In this document: one piece after another, positions 42,452 to 50,917 of the stretch
Layout of the letters: each line of letters opens with the position of its first letter
How positions within the stretch are numbered: the first letter of the stretch is position 1
DNA from: Chryseobacterium indicum
GTDB taxonomy: Bacteria > Bacteroidota > Bacteroidia > Flavobacteriales > Weeksellaceae
Reading direction: 5' to 3'
Length of the DNA: 64,000 nt
Assembly (NCBI RefSeq): GCF_021504595.1
Contig: NZ_JACSGT010000002.1
Coordinates: 802,194 to 866,193 of the forward strand
Notes under the pieces: generated by a model
The model's input: only the letters and a program-made list of their open reading frames with translations
What the model was told of the DNA's origin: nothing
Database searches by the model: none
Made by a program: the position numbers and the translations under genes

Positions 42452-43276
42452 ATGAAAAAGACTATAAATAGCTGTGTAGCCGGATTATTATTTTCTGTTC
42501 AGGCTTACGCTCAGGTGGGAATTGGTACCAGTACTCCCAATTCTGTTCTCGATGTAAACGGGAAAACCACCTTAAGAAAAGAATTGAGAGTTGGAGGTAC
42601 TACAACAACGCTGGGTAATCCCGGTTTGAACGGACAGGTCCTTGTTTCTCAGGGCGAAGGTCTTACACCAAGCTGGAGATCGATCAATGTTTCCTTTATG
42701 GAAGAAGGTCAGTATAAGCTCATTAACTCGTATTTATCTTCCGATCAGGTGGGTATCAGTACGTTATCTAACGGAGTCGCTGCAGACGGAATTTATAAGA
42801 ATTCTGTAGGAAACGACATTGCTGATGTTACCAACGGTATCTGGGTGAAAATTGCGGGTCTGGAAAATAATTTTACCATTAAAAACGGAAGAAACAGGCT
42901 TACCTATCAGTTCCAGACAGGAGTCGAACTGAAAGCGCCTGTTGCTACAACTTCCCAAAGTGTTACTTTTGCCTGTGGTATATTCCGAAACAATAAGCTG
43001 GTTGCAGTACGTCCTGATAAAGTTACTTCCAACAACAATACTGAGAAAGGAGGTTTCCAGGATTATATCTTTACACTGAACTATACGGAGCAGAACGTTC
43101 CTGTAGGTACTCAGAAAATTGAGGTTGCGTGCAGAAAGATTGAATCTTCCAGTATAGATTCCCAGTTCACGATCGGAAGGAATATATCCAATACCAATAC
43201 AATTTCCAATGCATTCACTCTTGAGTCTGATCTCAAAGTGGATATTATTGAATATGTAACCTATAAAAGTAACTAG
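42452..43276 (+). CDS. Secreted GIGT-type protein, first of three tandem paralogs
   Basis: The protein has 274 residues from the ATG at 42452 (MKKTINSCVAG); the 11-codon upstream extension crosses the -7 box. The signal peptide ends at AYAQ (about 20). Immediately after it comes QVGIGTSTPNSVLDVNGKT, a motif that opens many flavobacterial secreted proteins and resembles the start of tail-fibre-like proteins. The mature part is beta-rich, with TFACGIFRNNKLVAVRPD and VEVACRKI-type strands carrying single cysteines conserved in both paralogs. It has no T9SS sorting domain, lipobox or membrane segment. Function unknown. The next two genes follow after 8 and 3 bases, forming one operon. Confidence 0.75.
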   Translation: MKKTINSCVAGLLFSVQAYAQVGIGTSTPNSVLDVNGKTTLRKELRVGGTTTTLGNPGLNGQVLVSQGEGLTPSWRSINVSFMEEGQYKLINSYLSSDQVGISTLSNGVAADGIYKNSVGNDIADVTNGIWVKIAGLENNFTIKNGRNRLTYQFQTGVELKAPVATTSQSVTFACGIFRNNKLVAVRPDKVTSNNNTEKGGFQDYIFTLNYTEQNVPVGTQKIEVACRKIESSSIDSQFTIGRNISNTNTISNAFTLESDLKVDIIEYVTYKSN

Positions 43277-43284
43277 TCCCACCA

Positions 43285-44097
43285 ATGAAAAAAATATTTT
43301 TAACTTTCTGTATTTCTGCAGGAATTCTTTCTTCTGCACAAATTGGTATTAAAACTCCCACTCCCAAATCTACACTTGATGTAAACGGTGATGTTAATTT
43401 CAGAGATAAATTGTCTGTTTTCAATCCTACAGACAACAGTATTTCTCAGGGAAATAACGATCAGATACTTGTTTCTCAGGGAGCAGGAAATCCTCCTATC
43501 TGGAAATCGCTTCGTATTCCGGAATATGAACCTAATAAATTTTATTTGATTTTTAATAATTCATTTTCAGATAAGACTGGGATTACATTTTCCAGTACGG
43601 AAGAATCTACCAATGGTGCCAACAGGTCTACCACTCTCGTGAAAGATACAAATTACAGCAGTCTGAATCAGTTTAAGAAAATAACGTCTTTATCGCAGCC
43701 ATTTCTTGTATACAGTACAGAAAGCAAGACGTATTTTCAGTTTGAAACGGTAGTGCAGGCAGATTTTCCGGCAAATACTTCTCCGGATATTTCCATAGAT
43801 TATGCGTGCGGAATTTTTGTAGACGATAAACTGGTTAACCTCAGACAGAGAAATCTGAAGGCAAGTAGTGCGTCCAATACATTTATTACGCATAACCAGA
43901 TCGGGATGGTACAAAATCTTTCAAAAGGACAACATACGGTAAGTGTGGCGTGCTCCAGATTAAAATCTTATAACACTTCGGCAAATTTAGGTATTGGAAT
44001 TAATGTCGCTTCCAATATCGACAGCTTTATTACCCAGTCTTCGCTTAAGGTAGATGTTTATGAAGTACCACAAGTATTTAATTCAATTTTAAACTAA
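43285..44097 (+). CDS. Secreted GIGT-type protein, second of three tandem paralogs
   Basis: The protein has 270 residues. The signal peptide ends near LSSAQ (about 19), followed by IGIKTPTPKSTLDVNGDVNF, matching the first paralog. Common landmarks are DQILVSQGAGNPPIWKSL, DYACGIFVDDKLVNLRQRN and VSVACSRLKS, with a final LGIGINVASNID block before the C-terminus. The two cysteines (ACGIF and VACSR) fall at equivalent places in all three proteins and may pair. It starts 8 bases after the first gene. No export sorting domain is visible, so it may remain periplasmic or be released; function unknown. Confidence 0.75.
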   Translation: MKKIFLTFCISAGILSSAQIGIKTPTPKSTLDVNGDVNFRDKLSVFNPTDNSISQGNNDQILVSQGAGNPPIWKSLRIPEYEPNKFYLIFNNSFSDKTGITFSSTEESTNGANRSTTLVKDTNYSSLNQFKKITSLSQPFLVYSTESKTYFQFETVVQADFPANTSPDISIDYACGIFVDDKLVNLRQRNLKASSASNTFITHNQIGMVQNLSKGQHTVSVACSRLKSYNTSANLGIGINVASNIDSFITQSSLKVDVYEVPQVFNSILN

Positions 44098-44100
44098 ATC

Positions 44101-44844
44101 ATGAAAAAAATAGCTTTAGTAATATTTTCTGCATTCTCAATAGGATATTATGCTCAAGTCGGTATAAAGACCACAACTCCAGTAGGTACGCTTGATATAA
44201 ATGGTGACCTCAATGTTAACAGGGAGTTGAGAATGGGAGGTACAAACACAATTAAAGGTTCCGCCGGAACAGCAGGAAGTATTTTCCATAATAATTCTGA
44301 GCTTGGCGTAAATGACTGGAAGAGCATAAAAATTGCAGATGGACAGGGGAGTATGGCTCTATTTTCCATGAATACAGTTTCAGATCAGACCGGAGCTACT
44401 TTTAGCGGCGCTAATGGTTCTACTTCTCCGTATACGGAAAATTCAGCAATTAATTCTAACTGGGTGGTACTTACGGGAACTCAGGATACTTATTCGGTAA
44501 CCAATCCAACCAATAAAGTAGTTTTTACTTTTCAGACGACAGCGCAGAAAACCAATAATTCGAATTCTTCTTCGGGATTCGCCTGCGGAATTTTTGTTGA
44601 TGATCTTTTAAAAGCAGTAAGAACCGATGTTTTAATCGGGACAGATGGTTCTTATAAAATTTATAATATGAATGCAACTCTTACCAACGTTACTCCAAAA
44701 AATAATTATGCGGTAAAGGTTGCCTGTACAAAAAGGAACTTAAACAGCGGAACTCTGGGAATAGGTACAGCCGTAAATACAAACTTTCTGAATTCAGATA
44801 TGTCTCAGTCAGTTTTAACAACATCTGTTTTACAGCCTTATTAA
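44101..44844 (+). CDS. Secreted GIGT-type protein, third of three tandem paralogs
   Basis: The protein has 247 residues, the shortest of the three. The signal peptide ends at YYAQ (about 19), followed by VGIKTTTPVGTLDINGDLNV. It shares ELRMGGTN with the first paralog, FACGIFVDDLLKAVRTD with the second and VKVACTKR with both, and ends with GTLGIGTAVNTN. Adjacent genes are separated by 3 bases, and a terminator follows at 44869-44900. The paralogs have diverged strongly outside these blocks, so the duplication is old or under diversifying pressure. Confidence 0.75.
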   Translation: MKKIALVIFSAFSIGYYAQVGIKTTTPVGTLDINGDLNVNRELRMGGTNTIKGSAGTAGSIFHNNSELGVNDWKSIKIADGQGSMALFSMNTVSDQTGATFSGANGSTSPYTENSAINSNWVVLTGTQDTYSVTNPTNKVVFTFQTTAQKTNNSNSSSGFACGIFVDDLLKAVRTDVLIGTDGSYKIYNMNATLTNVTPKNNYAVKVACTKRNLNSGTLGIGTAVNTNFLNSDMSQSVLTTSVLQPY

Positions 44845-44868
44845 AAACTGTTTATTATTCATAAATTA

Positions 44869-44900
44869 AAATCTAAAAGCGAAAGTTTTTAGATTTTTTT
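44869..44900 (+). terminator. Terminator of the tandem secreted-protein operon
   Basis: Perfect 10-base arms AAATCTAAAA (44869-44878) and TTTTAGATTT (44887-44896) have an 8-base loop, followed by a T run. Confidence 0.8.
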
Positions 44901-44955
44901 TATTTTAAGTCAAATTTATTTGATGATTTTAAGGCTTTGATAGGATAAAATAAAT

Positions 44956-44963
44956 TATATTTG
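44956..44963 (+). promoter_or_regulatory. -7 box of the first KINP-type lipoprotein gene
   Basis: TATATTTG ends 21 bases before the ATG at 44985. A TTG at 44937-44939 lies 16 bases upstream of the box. Confidence 0.5.
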
Positions 44964-44984
44964 ACGGCATTAAAAATTAATAAT

Positions 44985-45836
44985 ATGACCAAAAATTACA
45001 TCCTTTCAACTTTTGCCGCAATTGCCCTTGTTTTTGTGGTTTCTTGTGATAATACAACGGAAGATCCGCCCAACCAGAATAAAAATACCTCTTCCGGCAG
45101 CACTATTACAGGTCCCCGAATTTTATCTAAAGTAAACAACGGAACAAAAGATCTGGAAGAGTATGTTACTAATGGAGGAGCGCTTTCTCAGGTTTTCGTA
45201 AGAGATGCTGCGTCCAGCAATACGCTTACTTCTACAGTAACGTATTCGGGAACTACAATTTCTCAGATAAAAATTCAGGATAATGTAACTCCGCACGTTA
45301 CAGATAATACCTACGCACTTACGTATACAAGCGGAAAATTATCAGCATTTACAATGGATCAGACTATTATGGGACTTGCTAATCACAGTGATTTTACAGT
45401 ATATTATGATGCAAATGGAGCACTTTACAGAATTGTTGAGAAGAAAAAAATGGCAGGAAGTACATCTTACACGCATTATACAGAGCTTAAATTTACTTTT
45501 TCGACAAACAATATCGTAAAAGCAGATTATACTACCATGCTGATGAGCGGCGGAACTCCTACTGCCTCAACAGCCTCTACAACTTCTTATCTGTATGAGA
45601 ATTATGATGCTAAAATAAATCCATATACCACCCTGCCAAAAGAATATTTAATGGTGTCTTCCACCATGACGCAGATGAACTCTTATCTGCTGTCTTCCAA
45701 TAATGTAGGGAAAGTTACCATACAAAATCCTGCAGGAGCTGCCATTTCCTATCCTAAAGGATATCTGTATGATTCACAGAATTATCCGGTTTCAGATCAG
45801 AGCCAGACAATTAAATATATCTATAAACCGTTATAA
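44985..45836 (+). CDS. Lipoprotein, first of a paralogous pair
   Basis: The protein has 283 residues from the ATG at 44985; an eight-codon upstream extension begins inside the -7 box. The lipoprotein signal ends at C21 (VFVVSC), then DNTTEDPP. The mature part is a run of antiparallel strands with YD/RHS-like spacing (TVYYDANGALYRIVEKKK, HYTELKFTFSTNNIV), suggesting an elongated beta structure. Near the end come YENYDAKINPYTTLPKEYL and the terminal IKYIYKPL, both mirrored in the next gene. It has its own promoter. It is probably outer-membrane-attached; function unknown. Confidence 0.78.
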   Translation: MTKNYILSTFAAIALVFVVSCDNTTEDPPNQNKNTSSGSTITGPRILSKVNNGTKDLEEYVTNGGALSQVFVRDAASSNTLTSTVTYSGTTISQIKIQDNVTPHVTDNTYALTYTSGKLSAFTMDQTIMGLANHSDFTVYYDANGALYRIVEKKKMAGSTSYTHYTELKFTFSTNNIVKADYTTMLMSGGTPTASTASTTSYLYENYDAKINPYTTLPKEYLMVSSTMTQMNSYLLSSNNVGKVTIQNPAGAAISYPKGYLYDSQNYPVSDQSQTIKYIYKPL

Positions 45837-45904
45837 GTTATAATTATCTTTTAATAGTTTTGTGATAATATGAATAAAAACATGATTTTTATTCAAAAAA
45901 AAAT

Positions 45905-45912
45905 TATATTTG
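45905..45912 (+). promoter_or_regulatory. -7 box of the second KINP-type lipoprotein gene
   Basis: TATATTTG ends 27 bases before the ATG at 45940. Confidence 0.5.
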
Positions 45913-45939
45913 TGGAAAAATAAATAATCCCCTATTGGA

Positions 45940-46881
45940 ATGAAACGACTTTTTTATTTTGTTTTACTATTGGTAGGTATTTCTACAATTCATTCTTGTA
46001 AAGATTTATTGGATGAAGACGGAAATCCTCTGGTGGATATTAATAACAATACAGGACTGAACGGTCCGAGAGCTTTATACAGAGAAATCACAGACTCAGA
46101 CACTTTAGCGACTTATTATTATAACGGTCTGCAATTGTCGAAAGTAGTTACGGACAGTATGAATTCTACTGCGGACATAGCATGGAGCGGAGATAAAGTA
46201 AGCCGAATCGATTTCAAAGGATTTTTAGACCTTAACGGAAACGGAAAATTAGATAAAGACAGTGTAACCTTTACACAGCAGTTTACTTATGGAAGTACAG
46301 GAAGAATAGAAACCATCTCAGAAAACAGATCTTTCTTCAAGAGAAGTACAACATCTCCATATACTCCTACAGCACCGGGACCACAGACTCTGTACAAAAA
46401 GACGAAGTCTCTTTATACTTTAAAATATGCGGCTGCAACGGCTAAGCTGGATTCTATCATTATGAGAAACGGACCTGAAGCTTCAGGAACTCCATTTGTG
46501 TACACTTCTTATTCAAAAACTAAGTATGAATATACAGGGGATAACGTTTCTAAAGTAACAAGAAACTACGGTCCAATGGGTTCTACAGGAACGATGGGAG
46601 CAGCAACAACAAAGTTGGGGTATGAGTTTACAAACTACGATACTAAAATCAATCCGTTTACTCTAATTCCTGCAGCTTACAAAATTTCAAGATTACTCTC
46701 AACAGATGCTAATGATGTAAGAAGCTGGATTTTGTCACCAAACAGCCCACAGAGATATTCTGTTACGGATTTAATGACACCGGTTCCTACTCCGAAAGTA
46801 TTCTCAACAAATTACAATTACGATGCACAAACCTATATGCAAAAAGGATATGGTGTAAATTACATCTACAAGCCATTGTAA
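45940..46881 (+). CDS. Lipoprotein, second of a paralogous pair
   Basis: The protein has 313 residues. The lipoprotein signal ends at C20 (STIHSC), then KDLLDED, close to the K-(D/E) surface-export type. The strand-rich body has LATYYYNGLQLSKVV, an aspartate-rich loop DLNGNGKLDKDS that resembles a calcium-binding or dockerin-type turn, and TKYEYTGDNVSKVTRNYG. The C-terminus repeats the neighbour's FTNYDTKINPFTLIPAAYK and NYIYKPL blocks. It is separately promoted and ends in a good terminator. Relationship to the previous gene is clear from the ends; the middles differ. Function unknown. Confidence 0.78.
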   Translation: MKRLFYFVLLLVGISTIHSCKDLLDEDGNPLVDINNNTGLNGPRALYREITDSDTLATYYYNGLQLSKVVTDSMNSTADIAWSGDKVSRIDFKGFLDLNGNGKLDKDSVTFTQQFTYGSTGRIETISENRSFFKRSTTSPYTPTAPGPQTLYKKTKSLYTLKYAAATAKLDSIIMRNGPEASGTPFVYTSYSKTKYEYTGDNVSKVTRNYGPMGSTGTMGAATTKLGYEFTNYDTKINPFTLIPAAYKISRLLSTDANDVRSWILSPNSPQRYSVTDLMTPVPTPKVFSTNYNYDAQTYMQKGYGVNYIYKPL

Positions 46882-46901
46882 AAATTTGTTTTTAAAAATA
46901 A

Positions 46902-46938
46902 TAAAAACTCAATCTTCATGAAGGTTGGGTTTTTTTAT
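46902..46938 (+). terminator. Terminator of the second lipoprotein gene
   Basis: AACTCAATCTT (46906 on) pairs with AAGGTTGGGTT up to 46931 with two G-U pairs, followed by a seven-base T run. Confidence 0.8.
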
Positions 46939-46949
46939 TTGAAATCCCT

Positions 46950-46957
46950 TAATTTTG
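46950..46957 (+). promoter_or_regulatory. -7 box of pth
   Basis: TAATTTTG ends 14 bases before the ATG at 46972, which favours that start over the in-frame codon at 46918 inside the terminator. Confidence 0.5.
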
Positions 46958-46971
46958 CAAAAAATTTCTTC

Positions 46972-47535
46972 ATGAAATATTTAATAGTCGGCCTTGGAAA
47001 TAAAGGTGCGGAATACGAAAATACACGTCACAATATAGGATTTAAAGTTGCAGACAAACTAGCGGAAACCATGGAGGTTTCTTTCAATACCACCAATTTC
47101 GGATGGATGGCAGACGGAAAGTACAAAGGAAGAAGAGTGTTGGTCTTAAAACCGGATACTTATATGAATCTTTCCGGAAATGCAGTCCGCTACTGGATGC
47201 AGAAAGAAAACATTCCTTTGGAAAATGTTCTCATTGTAACAGACGATTTAGCTTTGCCTTTTGGGACTTTAAGAATGAAAGGTAAAGGTTCGGATGCAGG
47301 ACACAACGGACTGAAAAACATCAACGAAGTACTACAGACCCAAAATTATGCGCGTCTGCGTTTCGGTATTTCAGCAGATTTTTCGGAAGGAAGACAGGTG
47401 GATTATGTTTTGGGAACTTGGAATGAAGAAGAAAATGAAAAGCTTCAGGAAAGAATTGAGAAATTTTCTAAAGCCTGTCTGTCATTTGTATTTGCAGGAA
47501 TCAATAATACAATGTCTGCTTTTAACGGAAAATAA
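46972..47535 (+). CDS. pth: Peptidyl-tRNA hydrolase
   Basis: It releases tRNA from prematurely dropped peptidyl-tRNA. The protein has 187 residues from the ATG at 46972 ([21 protein letters not shown]). The catalytic histidine is in the opening [10 protein letters not shown] motif (about H20). [46 protein letters not shown] (Asp and His/Asn of the active site) and RLRFGI are all typical. The frame begins 18 codons earlier but those codons overlap the preceding terminator. It is cytosolic, with its own promoter and a bidirectional terminator. Confidence 0.96.
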   Translation: MKYLIVGLGNKGAEYENTRHNIGFKVADKLAETMEVSFNTTNFGWMADGKYKGRRVLVLKPDTYMNLSGNAVRYWMQKENIPLENVLIVTDDLALPFGTLRMKGKGSDAGHNGLKNINEVLQTQNYARLRFGISADFSEGRQVDYVLGTWNEEENEKLQERIEKFSKACLSFVFAGINNTMSAFNGK

Positions 47536-47550
47536 ATTTCTCTATACGAT

Positions 47551-47580
47551 AAACAAAACCTCCATTTCCGGAGGTTTTTA
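47551..47580. terminator. Bidirectional terminator after pth
   Basis: AAAACCTCC (47555-47563) pairs with GGAGGTTTT (47570-47578) around a 6-base loop, with T or A runs on both sides. It serves pth and the convergent gene at 47581. Confidence 0.85.
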
Positions 47581-48003
47581 CTATTTGTAAACGACAATAT
47601 CTTTTATAATTTTCTTTTCGAAGAAATTTCTTTCATTAATCATAAAGCGGTAATTGTGTTCCTGTTCAAAAAATTCTATTGGTGTTACAGGAAGATTGTC
47701 GGCTTTCCATTTGATGATAAAGCTGACTTCATTCGGGGAATTTACCTCTTTATCCGAAAACCTGAAAATCGTACTCGGAAGAGTATTTTCCTGATCTTCT
47801 TTAATGTCGGATTTTGCTTTTTTAAACTGAAGCTGCGTCATGTCTTTCAGCAATAAAGAAAAAGGCTTTCCAATATATTTTTGTTTATTGGTTTCAAACT
47901 TTTTTGCGTAAGCTAAAGTATCGGAAACCGTTTTTTGAGCATTTAAAGCCGTATTAAGAAACAAAAAGAATGTTATCCCAAATATATTCAACAGTATTTT
48001 CAT
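47581..48003 (-). CDS. Secreted hypothetical protein
   Basis: The protein has 140 residues from the ATG at 48003 (MKILLNIFG); the earlier seven codons are not preferred. The signal peptide ends near LNAQ (about 22). The mature part is a small alpha/beta protein: DTLAYAKKFETNKQKYIGKPFSLLLKDM, FKKAKSDIKED, FIIKWKADNLPVTPIEF and the strongly basic ending RNFFEKKIIKDIVVYK. I recognise no family. A -7 box (48022-48029) lies 18 bases upstream. It is a single convergent gene beside pth. Confidence 0.7.
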   Translation of the reverse strand: MKILLNIFGITFFLFLNTALNAQKTVSDTLAYAKKFETNKQKYIGKPFSLLLKDMTQLQFKKAKSDIKEDQENTLPSTIFRFSDKEVNSPNEVSFIIKWKADNLPVTPIEFFEQEHNYRFMINERNFFEKKIIKDIVVYK

Positions 48004-48021
48004 GAAGAGGAAATTAAAAAT

Positions 48022-48029
48022 CAAAAGTA
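48022..48029 (-). promoter_or_regulatory. -7 box of the secreted hypothetical gene
   Basis: TACTTTTG on the minus strand ends 18 bases before the ATG at 48003. Confidence 0.45.
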
Positions 48030-48086
48030 AGATTTTACAGACTATTTTCTTTGACTATTTTTAAAAATTATCTGTTTGAATAGAAA

Positions 48087-48115
48087 ACAAAAGACCACCG
48101 GATTCGATGGTCTTT
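48087..48115 (-). terminator. Probable terminator of the first carbonic anhydrase gene
   Basis: AAAGACCA (48090-48097) pairs with TGGTCTTT (48108-48115) around a 10-base loop. A T-rich run follows on the minus strand. Confidence 0.6.
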
Positions 48116-48167
48116 GCGATTGTACTTTACAAGAATTTCCAATCAGTTAATCTAACTATAACATTTC

Positions 48168-48806
48168 TTATGCTAACCAGGTTACAACACCTGTTTCCAC
48201 ATCGTAATTAGCTCCTACGATCTTAATTTTTCCTTCTTCCTCAAGTTTTCTAAGGGTGGAACTCTGCTTACGGATATCATCAATCGCATTAATTACGTTA
48301 TGCTGGTTCAGTCTTTCCAGAAGATCTGCATTGGCAGAAGAACGCTCTTCTCCTTCTTCGATAATATCGTTGATAATCGGGTTGAAATGATTGATCAGGT
48401 GGTTAAGATTATCCATTCCCAATCCTTCGATTTTTGCCGCATCAAGCCCGCCTTTTAAAGCGCCGCATTTCGTATGTCCCAATACCACGACAAGCTTAGA
48501 ACCTGCAACGTTACAACCGAATTCCATAGATCCCAAAATATCCTGATTAACAAAATTTCCCGCAATTCTGATGCTGAAAATATCTCCTAATCCCTGATCG
48601 AAGATAAGCTCAGCAGAAGTACGGCTGTCGATACAGCTTAATACCACTGCAAAAGGCCATTGTCCTTCACGGGTTGCGTTCACCTGCTCCAAAAGATCTC
48701 TGTTGGCTTTCAGGTTATTTACAAATCTCTGGTTTCCTTCCTTTAAAAAGTTTAATGCTTTTTCAGGAGTAATAGTCGATTGCGTTTCGTAAGTATGTGC
48801 TTTCAT
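48168..48806 (-). CDS. Beta-class carbonic anhydrase next to SulP
   Basis: It interconverts CO2 and bicarbonate using zinc. The protein has 212 residues and no signal peptide. Zinc ligands are C58 (VLSCIDSRTSAE), H111 and C114 (VLGHTKCGALKGG), and the D60-R62 dyad that gates the site is present. The N-terminal extension (MKAHTYETQS) is short. This clade often accompanies SulP transporters. It lies 54 bases downstream of the SulP gene on the same strand, so the two are probably co-transcribed. A second, different beta-type enzyme lies two genes upstream. Confidence 0.94.
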   Translation of the reverse strand: MKAHTYETQSTITPEKALNFLKEGNQRFVNNLKANRDLLEQVNATREGQWPFAVVLSCIDSRTSAELIFDQGLGDIFSIRIAGNFVNQDILGSMEFGCNVAGSKLVVVLGHTKCGALKGGLDAAKIEGLGMDNLNHLINHFNPIINDIIEEGEERSSANADLLERLNQHNVINAIDDIRKQSSTLRKLEEEGKIKIVGANYDVETGVVTWLA

Positions 48807-48860
48807 ATAATTTTTATTAAATTGAATTTTTTAAAGGTATAAAATTTATTGTTTTTGAGC

Positions 48861-50453
48861 TTACATCGCTCTTTTATGTGTAATTAAAATGTGAGACTCT
48901 TCATCTCTTTCGTAATCCCTGTATGAAGTTTTAAATCCTAATAGTTCCACGGTAATGTCTTCTTCTTTTGCGCGGATATTGGCAAAATCCTGAATCATTT
49001 CCAGAACATCAGTGGCAATATAGGATGTTTCCCTTGCATCAATGATGACTTTAGAATTCGGTTTGATGTTTTTTAATGTTTTTTTGATAGCTGCTTTGTT
49101 CAGGAAAGAAACTTCTTCTGCAAGTTTCATCTTTATTTCATCGGCATCATCCAGCTTTTCACGGCTTAAATAATAAGCTCTTTTCATATTTCCCTGAAGA
49201 ATATAAAAAACGGAAATAGCAAGACCTATTCCAACGCCTTTTAATAAGTCGGTTGCGACAACAGCTACCACGGTTGCAATAAAAGGAATAAACTGGAATT
49301 TCCCTAAATGCCAGAAATGTTTAAATGTTGCAGGCTTTGCCAGTTTGTAACCCACCATAATTAACACTGCTGCCAAAGTTGCCAGTGGAATTAAATTCAA
49401 TACCACAGGAATCGATAAAACGCAGATCAGCAACAGTACTCCGTGAATAATGGTTGAAGCTTTTGAAGTCGCCCCCGAATTGGCATTAGCAGAACTTCTC
49501 ACCACTACGGAAGTCATAGGAAGTCCTCCAATGAATGAACTTATTAAATTTCCGATTCCCTGAACTTTTAGTTCCAGATTGGTATCGGTAATTCTTCTCT
49601 GTAGATCCAGCCTGTCGGAAGCTTCAATACAAAGCAGTGTTTCAATAGAAGCTACAATGGCAATCGTTGCCCCTGCAATCCATACTTTGGGATTGGTGAA
49701 TCCGTTAAAATCCGGCATGGTCACAAGATTTTTAAAATCATCAAAAGACTGTGGAACGGGTAAGGAAACCAAATGCTGAGTCTGTATTTCCAGTGAGCTT
49801 CCCGTCATTTTAAAGACCTGATTCAGAATAATTCCTGTTACAACGGCAACCAAAGCTCCCGGAAGCATTTTAATTCTTTTAAGAGCCGGAATTTTGTCCC
49901 AGATAATCAGGATTGCTACCGAAATTAAAGTAATGATAATGGCGCCCGGCTGAACCGCTCCGAATAATTCTGTAAAATATCCGAAATTGAGGCCATTATC
50001 GAATATAGATTCATGTCCTTCATAATCCTTATCAAATCCCAAAGCGTGAGGAATCTGTTTCAGAATAATGATGATCCCGATTGCGGCAAGCATTCCTTCA
50101 ATTACGTTATTAGGAAAGTAATTGGAAATACTTCCGGCTCTTATAAATCCCAAAATCAACTGCAGTACTCCTGCGATGATTCCGGCACAGAGAAAAAGCT
50201 CAAATGCGCCCAAATCTGTAATAGCGGTTAAAACGATGGCCGTTAATCCCGCTGCAGGACCGGAAACAGATATATTCGAATTACTGAGGGATCCTACAAC
50301 CAGCCCTCCGACAATTCCGGCAATAATTCCGGATAGTGGCGGTGCTCCCGATGCCAATGCGATCCCTAAACATAAAGGAAGCGCTACTAAAAATACCACG
50401 AGTCCTGAAGGGAAATTCTCCTTAATTCCTCCGATTAATGATGTTTTTTTCAT
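48861..50453 (-). CDS. SulP-family anion transporter
   Basis: An inner-membrane transporter of 530 residues. About twelve to fourteen hydrophobic helices fill the first 420 residues, with the family signature near the start (GLVVFLVALPLCLGIALASG) and GLTAIVLTAI. A cytosolic STAS-like domain follows (about 440-520, KVIIDARETSYIATDVLEMIQDF). SulP proteins carry sulfate, bicarbonate or other anions. With carbonic anhydrase genes on both sides and one directly downstream, bicarbonate uptake (BicA-like) is the best inference, although sulfate is not excluded. No obvious promoter box lies directly upstream. Confidence 0.92.
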   Translation of the reverse strand: MKKTSLIGGIKENFPSGLVVFLVALPLCLGIALASGAPPLSGIIAGIVGGLVVGSLSNSNISVSGPAAGLTAIVLTAITDLGAFELFLCAGIIAGVLQLILGFIRAGSISNYFPNNVIEGMLAAIGIIIILKQIPHALGFDKDYEGHESIFDNGLNFGYFTELFGAVQPGAIIITLISVAILIIWDKIPALKRIKMLPGALVAVVTGIILNQVFKMTGSSLEIQTQHLVSLPVPQSFDDFKNLVTMPDFNGFTNPKVWIAGATIAIVASIETLLCIEASDRLDLQRRITDTNLELKVQGIGNLISSFIGGLPMTSVVVRSSANANSGATSKASTIIHGVLLLICVLSIPVVLNLIPLATLAAVLIMVGYKLAKPATFKHFWHLGKFQFIPFIATVVAVVATDLLKGVGIGLAISVFYILQGNMKRAYYLSREKLDDADEIKMKLAEEVSFLNKAAIKKTLKNIKPNSKVIIDARETSYIATDVLEMIQDFANIRAKEEDITVELLGFKTSYRDYERDEESHILITHKRAM

Positions 50454-50596
50454 GTGAAAATGCTGTGAATAGTGATCTGTTTTTTTTTGTAAACAGACCC
50501 ATTATAAAGTTGGAAAATGTAATTTTTAATGCACGTGTTTATTCAATATCAATGGTATGACAAAGAATAGCTATCAAAAAAATCTAACGGTAAAAA

Positions 50597-50896
50597 TTAC
50601 GCTTCCGGAGGCGGAGAAAATATGGTAAGCAATGGAGACAGATGAAAAGAATCGTCTATGAGTACAAACGATCTGTCTTCCAGTGAAGGTTCATAAAACT
50701 TAAGATAATCAAATACATCCAAAGTTTTAGGAAGTGTTTTTTCGTAAACAGTAAAAGCTGAGAAATGGGAATGCGGCTCTTCTTCATTGATTATTACATT
50801 GGTTCTTGTAAGATCCCAACCAAAAACTGCGGCAATACCCGGTAGAGCCGTAAAGTTGAGAAAAAACAATAATGTAATAATACTCCAGAGTTTCAT
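50597..50896 (-). CDS. Small secreted or membrane protein between SulP and carbonic anhydrase genes
   Basis: The protein has 99 residues. An N-terminal hydrophobic segment (about 3-22, LWSIITLLFFLNFTALPGIAA) is a signal peptide or anchor. The remaining part has an acidic-aromatic character (TNVIINEEEPHSHFSAF, LDVFDYLKFYEPSLEDRSFVLIDDSFHLSPLL) and a proline-rich end (FSPPPEA). No family is recognised. It starts 21 bases after the carbonic anhydrase gene at 50918 on the same strand and is followed by a gap of about 140 bases before the SulP start, so it shares the operon. Confidence 0.65.
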   Translation of the reverse strand: MKLWSIITLLFFLNFTALPGIAAVFGWDLTRTNVIINEEEPHSHFSAFTVYEKTLPKTLDVFDYLKFYEPSLEDRSFVLIDDSFHLSPLLTIFSPPPEA

Positions 50897-50917
50897 TTTA
50901 CATTCTTTATATAAAAA

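Noticed and set aside
42764..43339. 191-codon minus-strand frame over the GIGT genes
   Set aside because: Shadow of two well-supported genes; no start signal or family match.
46918..46971. N-terminal extension of pth
   Set aside because: It overlaps the preceding terminator and the pth -7 box; the ATG at 46972 gives the conserved [10 protein letters not shown] start.
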